The translations under genes and the position numbers were made by a program. The notes beneath the pieces were generated by a model. The model made no database searches. It saw only the letters and a list, made by a program, of their open reading frames with translations, and was not told where the DNA came from. Of a stretch of DNA of 64,000 nt, positions 58,068 to 64,000 are shown piece by piece. Position 1 is the first letter of the stretch, and each line of letters begins with the position of its first letter. The stretch spans positions 74,867 to 138,866 of the forward strand of contig CAJUKB010000001.1 in NCBI GenBank assembly GCA_910587325.1, read 5' to 3'. This DNA is from an uncultured Bacilli bacterium (GTDB lineage: Bacteria; Bacillota_I; Bacilli_A; RF39; UBA660).

Positions 58068-59717
58068 TTAATTACAAGTATAACCAAGTCCTGATAAAAA
58101 TGCTCTTAAAATATTAGAGTTACTTGGCAGTTTTCCTTTTAATTCTTTATTCATATCTTCTAATGTCTTATTTTCTTTTACAACGATTTTAGAACCAATT
58201 TCATTAAAAGTAACATTCCCTGTTATTCCATGAATGCCTTCCGTTTCGTTATATTCTGTTACTACTTTTGTATAGTTGTTTTTATCTTGAAATTTAAATT
58301 CTGAAATTCTAACAGCATTATAGAAGTTATCACTTGCATCAATTCCTATTTTATAAGAATCTACTAGACTTGCTGAAATATCTTCTATACTTTCTTCACT
58401 CTTTTTGCAAGTTAGATATCTTGCGGGTGCTGTTCTTGAAATAATTAATTTTGCTGTTACTGTATTTTGGTTATTGTATTCATCACTTACAAGGATTTCA
58501 ACATCGTATTCTCCTATTGTTTTTATTAAGTTTGTTACATCAGTTTGAAATTCATAAGAACAAGCAGATGCATCTAAACACTCTTCGATAAAGTCTTCTG
58601 CATTTAAAGTAGAATTAGGAAGTAATGTTAAATCATTTGTAATAACCTCTGGTTTTGTTGTATCGTCTACTAAAATAGTTCCTTCTTCACTAACTTTTCC
58701 ACAAGTAACTATATACTTATAAGTACTTACTTTATTCATATTTACATTTTCCAAGTTAAGTTCGCAATCCATTTTGCCATATCCTGAAATTGTAGCATAA
58801 TCATCAATATTAGCAGACAATAAACTTCCAAGTTCTACTTTCACTTCTTTTGTTGTAATGGTAACAGAAGAGCTTTTTTTAGCCATTGTTAGGAAAGTGT
58901 AAACTCCAGCACCAATTGCCACCACTAAAAGAATAAGTAAAAGAACAATTAATGTTTTATTATTTCCTTCTTTTTTCTTTTTTGCTTTTCCTTCATCTTC
59001 AAATATAGGAGGAACAGGAACAGCGTTAAAATCATCAATTGGTGTTTCTGTTATTGGCTCAACAGTTGGTGTTTGTGGCAAATTAAGTTGGTTTTCTTGT
59101 AATGTCTCTACATTTTCTAGGTTTAAACTTTGTGTTTGTACAGGTGTTTCTTCTAAGGATTCTACTTTAGGTACTTCTAATGACGGATTTATATCGATAA
59201 TAGTTGGTTCCTTTACTAGCGTAGGCTCTACTTCAGTTGAAATAGGAGTTTCTACTGTTGGTATTGGTTCTTCTTTTAACATATTTTCCGGTATCTTTTC
59301 CATGATAGGTATCGTACTAGCACTTGTATCTACTACCGCATCAGTAGGAATACTTTCTAAAATTGGGGCAGCATTTGTTTCAGTATTTGGTACTTCAGGA
59401 GTAGTAGGTGCACTATTTTCCACATTTGTACTTTCACTTACAGGTGCAATGGGCTCAACTGGCGTTACATTTTCTATCGGATTTCCGTTTAATATAGAAT
59501 CAAGAGTTGGTTTCAACGGCTCAATGGTAGGTGTTTCCTCTACTATAGTACTTTCCACTACGTTTTGTGTACGGCCTGTTGTAGTACTACTTTCCTCATC
59601 ATTGCTTGGAACAATAGGAGAAACTCCTATGTTATCCATTCCATTTTCATTTGGTATTTGATTATTCATTTGTCCTAAATTATTTTCGTTAACCCCATTT
59701 GTATTTTTATTATCCAT
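58068..59717 (-). CDS. Proline/threonine-rich membrane protein with Ig-like ectodomain
   Basis: 549 residues from ATG 59717 (AAGGGG site). Residues 1-250 are low-complexity and rich in Pro, Thr, Glu and Val (TPEVPNTETNAAP, TPISTEVEPTL). One membrane helix (about 255-280, TLIVLLLILLVVAIGAGVYTF) follows, then about 260 extracellular residues with an Ig-like/cadherin-type strand pattern (DDTTKPEVITNDLTLLPNSTL, GEYDVEILVSDEYNNQNTVTAKLII). Unrecognised; it resembles envelope scaffolds of related genomes. Confidence 0.78.
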   Translation of the reverse strand: MDNKNTNGVNENNLGQMNNQIPNENGMDNIGVSPIVPSNDEESSTTTGRTQNVVESTIVEETPTIEPLKPTLDSILNGNPIENVTPVEPIAPVSESTNVENSAPTTPEVPNTETNAAPILESIPTDAVVDTSASTIPIMEKIPENMLKEEPIPTVETPISTEVEPTLVKEPTIIDINPSLEVPKVESLEETPVQTQSLNLENVETLQENQLNLPQTPTVEPITETPIDDFNAVPVPPIFEDEGKAKKKKEGNNKTLIVLLLILLVVAIGAGVYTFLTMAKKSSSVTITTKEVKVELGSLLSANIDDYATISGYGKMDCELNLENVNMNKVSTYKYIVTCGKVSEEGTILVDDTTKPEVITNDLTLLPNSTLNAEDFIEECLDASACSYEFQTDVTNLIKTIGEYDVEILVSDEYNNQNTVTAKLIISRTAPARYLTCKKSEESIEDISASLVDSYKIGIDASDNFYNAVRISEFKFQDKNNYTKVVTEYNETEGIHGITGNVTFNEIGSKIVVKENKTLEDMNKELKGKLPSNSNILRAFLSGLGYTCN

Positions 59718-59817
59718 GATATCAATCCCCTTTATCATACAATAATTATAACTTTATTCTAAATAAAAGGCAAGAAAAAAGAAAAATGCTTGTTTACACT
59801 TTTCTTTTTCTACAACA

Positions 59818-60537
59818 CTAACTATTTTTAATTTTTTTCATATAGTAACGAATTTTAGTAGCCCAAGTCGAACTTTCCGCATATTTTTTTCCTATTGACT
59901 CAGGTGTTTTTAATCCTTTTTTGTAATAATTGTTGGATAAATTTTTAAAGAAAGCATCAATACCTGTATTTAGCGAACTAAATTTGGCATAGGATGAACC
60001 ACCACAAGTACTCTTACCTTTCATACCACCAACATTATTACAATTTCTTACGAGCGAACTACAAGTTCCAGAATTACATCCGGTTTCATGTAAAACAATT
60101 GCTACAGCAAGATAAGGGTCAACACCATATTTAATTGACGACTTAGCAAAAACCATACCATACCCTTTTAATGTTGATTTTAGATTTTTATCTAATTTTT
60201 TGGCTAACTGTTCTAAAGTCATTCCGGCATAGACAACTTTTGTACTAGAAGAACTTGTTGTTTTCTTTGTTGTCGTTGTTTTTTTCTTCGTAGTTTTTGT
60301 TGTCTTACTTTCTTTTTGTTCATTAGCCGCATCATTTATGGCTAATATTTCATTAGCATTTTCACTACTTAGTAACCTATTGTTACTAATACTACTTACC
60401 AAATTGGTTTTGTTTGGGATAATAGTAAGACTATCATCCACTTTCTTTGTTCCATCTAAAGTTCTAAATGAACAGATGTTAACAAGAAGAATCGTGGTTA
60501 CGGCCATAAGGGCCTTAACCGACGGTAATTTTTTCAT
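59818..60537 (-). CDS. Secreted glucosaminidase-type cell wall hydrolase
   Basis: 239 residues. Signal peptide (residues 1-24), a Thr/Lys-rich linker (KTTKTTKKKTTTTKKTTSSS), then a mannosyl-glycoprotein endo-beta-N-acetylglucosaminidase-like (FlgJ/LytG type) domain: FAKSSIKYGVDPYLAVAIVLHETG (catalytic Glu), NNVGGMKG, YAKFSSLNTGIDAFFKNL. It contains six cysteines. It should cut glycan strands outside the cell. Confidence 0.85.
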   Translation of the reverse strand: MKKLPSVKALMAVTTILLVNICSFRTLDGTKKVDDSLTIIPNKTNLVSSISNNRLLSSENANEILAINDAANEQKESKTTKTTKKKTTTTKKTTSSSSTKVVYAGMTLEQLAKKLDKNLKSTLKGYGMVFAKSSIKYGVDPYLAVAIVLHETGCNSGTCSSLVRNCNNVGGMKGKSTCGGSSYAKFSSLNTGIDAFFKNLSNNYYKKGLKTPESIGKKYAESSTWATKIRYYMKKIKNS

Positions 60538-60670
60538 TTATACTCTACCTCTTTTATTGCGGAACGGTATCTATACTATCATATTCTTTAGGAAGTGTCA
60601 AATTGTGGGCTCCCTAAAAAATACGTCAATAGGCATCTATCCCCTGTATTTAAACAAAAAAACAATCTTT

Positions 60671-61189
60671 TCAAAATAATAAACTCACCACTAGAAAACT
60701 TGCTATAATTCCAATAAAATCAGCAAACAAACCAGTTGATAAAGCATATCTTGTTTTGCTTACCTTTATACTACCAAAGTAAAGTGCAAGAACATAAATG
60801 GTAGTATCCGTACATCCTTGAATCGTGGAAGCAAGTCTTCCAACAAAAGAATCAGGTCCAAAATTTACAAATATATCGTTCATAATGGCAAGAGAAGCAG
60901 TCCCCGATATTGGTCTTACAAAAGCCATTGGTAAAATAGATATGGGTAAATTCATTTTTTCTAAAATAGGCGATATCACGCCAAAAATGGTTTCTAATAT
61001 ATGACTATTTAAAAAAATGTTAATTGCAAATACCATGGCAAGAATAGAGGGAAAAATATGAAATACTGTGATTAATCCTTCTTTTGCACCTTCTAAGAAG
61101 GTATCGTAAATCATGACTTTTTTTCGAAAAGCATAAAAAATAACGAGTAAAACAAACAAAGGGATTATAAGTTTAGAGATTGTATTCAT
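60671..61189 (-). CDS. spmB: Spore maturation protein B
   Basis: 172 residues, four to five hydrophobic segments. LEGAKEGLITVFHIFPSILAMVFAIN, FVRPISGTASLAIMNDIF and STIQGCTDTTIYVLALYFGS match SpmB. With SpmA it is needed for core dehydration of the spore. It overlaps spmA by 4 bases, as in Bacillus. Confidence 0.93.
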   Translation of the reverse strand: MNTISKLIIPLFVLLVIFYAFRKKVMIYDTFLEGAKEGLITVFHIFPSILAMVFAINIFLNSHILETIFGVISPILEKMNLPISILPMAFVRPISGTASLAIMNDIFVNFGPDSFVGRLASTIQGCTDTTIYVLALYFGSIKVSKTRYALSTGLFADFIGIIASFLVVSLLF

Positions 61190-61764
61190 CTTTTCTTTCT
61201 CCTTCTAATATAATCAAGGGTAAGTCCTGCTACACTTGCACAAACAGTGGCAATTATAGCAGTTAGAATGATTTCTTCTGGATTAACACTTCCATGCATC
61301 ATACGCAGAGCAATTACCGTTGTAGGAACAATGGTTACACCACTTGTATTTAAAACTAAGAACGTAATCATGGCATCGCTTGCTTCGTCCTTTTTTGGAT
61401 TTTCTTTTTGCATTTCTTCCATCGCTTTTAATCCAAATGGCGTTGCAGCACTACCAAGTCCCATCGCGTTGGCACAAATATTGGAAGTGATATAGCCAAG
61501 TGCTTTACTATCTTTTTTTAAAGAAGGAAATAGTTTACTTAATAATGGTTTTACAAAATTTCCTACTTTATTTAATAAGCCACTTTTTTCTGCTATTTTC
61601 ATAATTCCGGACCACAATACGATAATAGGGAGTAAATCCAAAACCATCCCAACACCATTAGATGCACTATTTAAGATGGTGTCATTTAAGTCTGTTGCGC
61701 TTCCAAAACAAATGGTAAATACAATTCCTACAATAATGAAAAAAGCCCATATTTTATTTATCAT
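61186..61764 (-). CDS. spmA: Spore maturation protein A
   Basis: 192 residues, membrane protein. MINKIWAFFIIVGIVFTICFGS, LLPIIVLWSGIMKIAEKSGLL, NICANAMGLGSAATPFGLKAMEEMQ and FLVLNTSGVTIVPTTVIALR match SpmA of the nucleoside-transporter-like family. It lies between dacB and spmB, overlapping both. Confidence 0.94.
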   Translation of the reverse strand: MINKIWAFFIIVGIVFTICFGSATDLNDTILNSASNGVGMVLDLLPIIVLWSGIMKIAEKSGLLNKVGNFVKPLLSKLFPSLKKDSKALGYITSNICANAMGLGSAATPFGLKAMEEMQKENPKKDEASDAMITFLVLNTSGVTIVPTTVIALRMMHGSVNPEEIILTAIIATVCASVAGLTLDYIRRRKKR

Positions 61765-62848
61765 GTTTAAACCATCCTATAATTTTTTGAAAAATGTTTT
61801 GTTTTTTTTCTTGTGGCTGTTCTTCTTTTTCTACATATATATTTTCTTCTCTTAAAACCTCATTCTTTAGTTTTACTTTAACAGAGCCTACGACATCTCC
61901 ATTTTGATAATCTGCATTCTTTTGTAAATGAATATCCAAAGAAATACTCTCTTTTTCCCCTTCTTTTACCATAAGATAAATATCCTCTTTTACATACAAA
62001 GTATCCTTTTTATAATAGTTTTCGTTTTCCACTGTAAAATTACTTTTATCCACAACTTTTACACTCTCGTATTCTTTAAACAAAGTTTCATATAAATAGG
62101 TATGATCATCCCAATCATCTGGATCATTTAAAGAAACAACTGTAATATTCATATTGTCTTTAGAAGCCGTTGAAACAAGGGTGCGACGGGCACGCTCTGT
62201 AAAACCCGTTTTTCCTCCTGTTGTATACTCATAACGAGTAAGCATTTTATTTTTATTTGCCCAACTATACGTTTTTTTATCACTTTTCGCAACATGATTT
62301 TTGGTAGTTACAATTTCTTTATAAATATCATTTTGCATGGCATAGCTTGATAAAAGAGCCATATCATACGCTGTGGATGTATTTCCCATTCCTTCATTAT
62401 TTTCAAGTCCGTGTGGATTAATAAATATCGTATTTTTCATGCCAATTTCTTTTGCTTTTTGGTTCATTAGCTCTACAAATTTATCGACATCTCCTCCAAC
62501 GAATTCTGCAATTGCAAGTGCGGCATCGTTTCCGCTTCGAAGCATAAGACCATAAAGTAAGTCTTTTAATTTTATGGTTTCCCCTACTTCAATATAAATT
62601 GCACTACCAAATGCTTTTAAAATGGTATTGGTAGTAGTAACATCACTTTCGATATCAGAAAGTTCTAAAGCCACAACAGCTGTCATGATTTTTGAAATAC
62701 TAGCAATTAAATGTTCGCTACTCGCATCATGTTCATACAAGATTCGTTTTGTATCCATATCCATAGCGATAATATTTCTTGCAGAAAGAGCAGATGCTTT
62801 TAACGGAATACAAATTAAAAGCAATAACAACAGTATAAATTTTTTCAT
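61754..62848 (-). CDS. dacB: D-alanyl-D-alanine carboxypeptidase, sporulation DacB type
   Basis: About 364 residues from ATG 62848. Signal peptide (1-20), SxxK motif Ser50-Ile-Ser-Lys53, SGN motif (LRSGNDAALAIAEFVGG), and KTG motif (GGKTGFTERARRTLVS), all of the penicillin-binding peptidase family. The C-terminal domain ends in a basic amphipathic stretch. In Bacillus dacB-spmA-spmB is a sigma-E operon trimming cortex peptides; the same order and overlaps are kept here. Confidence 0.93.
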   Translation of the reverse strand: MKKFILLLLLLICIPLKASALSARNIIAMDMDTKRILYEHDASSEHLIASISKIMTAVVALELSDIESDVTTTNTILKAFGSAIYIEVGETIKLKDLLYGLMLRSGNDAALAIAEFVGGDVDKFVELMNQKAKEIGMKNTIFINPHGLENNEGMGNTSTAYDMALLSSYAMQNDIYKEIVTTKNHVAKSDKKTYSWANKNKMLTRYEYTTGGKTGFTERARRTLVSTASKDNMNITVVSLNDPDDWDDHTYLYETLFKEYESVKVVDKSNFTVENENYYKKDTLYVKEDIYLMVKEGEKESISLDIHLQKNADYQNGDVVGSVKVKLKNEVLREENIYVEKEEQPQEKKQNIFQKIIGWFKHDK

Positions 62849-62901
62849 AAGCATCACTACAAAATTGTATGAAAAAAAGGACGATTTTAGTCCTTCCAAG
62901 T

Positions 62902-63873
62902 TTAGATATGAAATTTAGGTGATAATCTTGCCAATCGTGGAACAGCTTCTACTTCTTTTCTATAATCAAGCTTTTTATCTAAAAATTCTTTCCATAATTC
63001 GCTGATTTTCGCATTTCCTACTTTATTTAATTCTTCATCTGACAAATAACCTAATTTGGTATATAAACTATTTACAGATAGTATAATAGACTCAATATCT
63101 CCATTTGCTTTTTCTATAATAAAATCTAATGTTTCTTCTCCTAAATTTCTATCTAATGATAAATAATCTCCTTTTTGTGCTCTTTTTTTATTTTCTAAGT
63201 AAACATAGAATTTTAAAATTCTTTTAACAATTTCTTTGTTGGTACCATAATTAACTTCAATTGTTGGATAACTTGCATTATAATTTTTATCATCAGTGGT
63301 AAGAATTACTTTATCAAATAATGGAAAATAGGCACTTATACATTTTTGGGCTTGTGGATTATAATTAAACATCCAATCAAAATGATCCCCTAAAAAATAT
63401 AAATTTTCCACTTGAAATAATTTTTTTATTTCCTGTACTAAATCTTCTGTATAATATCCTGGTGATGCTATGGTTGTATTTATATGTTTTCCATACTTAA
63501 TTTTTGCAGCATCATTATGGAAAGAAGCAAACGCTTTTTTTACTTCTTCAGAAATCTTTTTATCTTGTTCTGTAAAAACGCGTTGTTGTTTTAGACAATT
63601 TAATAGTACCCTTGCCATATATAATTCAAAACGATGCTCAATAAAATTCACACCTACTTCATCAGTAGTAACTCCAATACCACAATGTTCAAAGAAATGA
63701 TAAATATGAAAATCTTTTCCTTTTCTATTTTCATCTGTTTTTGATTGTAACACTGTGCTTCTACCACTCCCATGGTTGCCTGTTAAAATCACAATTTTTT
63801 CTTTCATATTTTCTATTTGTTGATAAATTTCCTTTATTGGTTCTTTCACAATTCCCACATTTTTAGCTATCAT
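62902..63873 (-). CDS. P-loop ATP-binding protein of unknown function
   Basis: 323 residues, soluble. A Walker A loop is visible (ILTGNHGSGRSTVLQ, residues 33-47). Later segments (LYFLGDHFDWMF, KVILTTDDKN) could supply Walker B. The C-terminal third is helical. It resembles AAA+/STAND-like ATPases only in general. It lies 53 bases upstream of dacB on the same strand, so it may share its operon. Confidence 0.7.
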   Translation of the reverse strand: MIAKNVGIVKEPIKEIYQQIENMKEKIVILTGNHGSGRSTVLQSKTDENRKGKDFHIYHFFEHCGIGVTTDEVGVNFIEHRFELYMARVLLNCLKQQRVFTEQDKKISEEVKKAFASFHNDAAKIKYGKHINTTIASPGYYTEDLVQEIKKLFQVENLYFLGDHFDWMFNYNPQAQKCISAYFPLFDKVILTTDDKNYNASYPTIEVNYGTNKEIVKRILKFYVYLENKKRAQKGDYLSLDRNLGEETLDFIIEKANGDIESIILSVNSLYTKLGYLSDEELNKVGNAKISELWKEFLDKKLDYRKEVEAVPRLARLSPKFHI

Positions 63874-64000
63874 ACAAAAACCTCCTATGTTTTCTATAAT
63901 ATTTTATCATATATTTTAGTTTATTTGTTATTTTTTAACGCGTTATGCTAGTTAAAATTCAAAATATTAGATAGTTTAGTAGAACCATTAATATAAGTTA

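Overview
The window is AT-rich, spore-forming Firmicutes DNA: spoVS, a split cotJ coat operon, dacB-spmA-spmB, an RNase J-family protein, SufB and an FtsK/SpoIIIE translocase are all present. The fused CotJA-CotJB protein, the class B sortase and the very low GC fit an uncultured, gut-type member of the Bacilli, but the species cannot be named from this sequence alone.

Layout. Bases 1-13560 are host chromosome, mostly on the minus strand: the 5' part of an FtsK/SpoIIIE gene, a cluster of three paralogous transglutaminase-like proteins plus one unknown, a CDP-alcohol phosphatidyltransferase fused to an HD domain, an RNase J-like protein with a degenerate active site, a degenerate polysaccharide deacetylase, ssb, sufB, spoVS, trmL and the 3' part of cotJC. 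Bases 13559-50947 are a complete prophage of about 37.4 kb. Bases 50948-64000 return to host DNA: the 5' part of cotJC, cotJA-cotJB, a Ca2+ P-type ATPase, a class B sortase with an NPQTG substrate, a glycosyltransferase, cell-envelope proteins, spmB, spmA, dacB and a P-loop protein.

The prophage sits inside cotJC, the spore-coat manganese-catalase gene. The two gene halves flank it, both ends share the 8-bp core TCTTCTGT, and exact removal between the cores restores an in-frame CotJC of about 185 codons. A large serine recombinase lies just inside the left end. This is the arrangement of skin- and SPbeta-like elements, whose excision in the mother cell rebuilds a sporulation gene. The phage has a lysogeny switch (CI-like repressor, Cro-like protein, a frameshifted ImmA-type peptidase, repeated operators), an early recombination/replication block (DnaD-like, YqaJ, DUF1351-like, RecT, SSB, HNH, methylase-like), an ArpU-like late regulator, and a siphovirus packaging, head, tail and lysis block.

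Near its right end the prophage carries a diversity-generating retroelement (DGR). The C-terminus of a receptor-binding-type protein holds a 102-bp variable repeat, a 102-bp template repeat lies 486 bp downstream, and a reverse transcriptase with IGNFTSQ and YMDD motifs follows. Eight of the nine TR/VR differences are at template adenines, and they change six codons. Between VR and TR lie decayed relics of earlier repeat units. The window therefore joins a sporulation-gene-interrupting prophage with a tail-tip diversification system.
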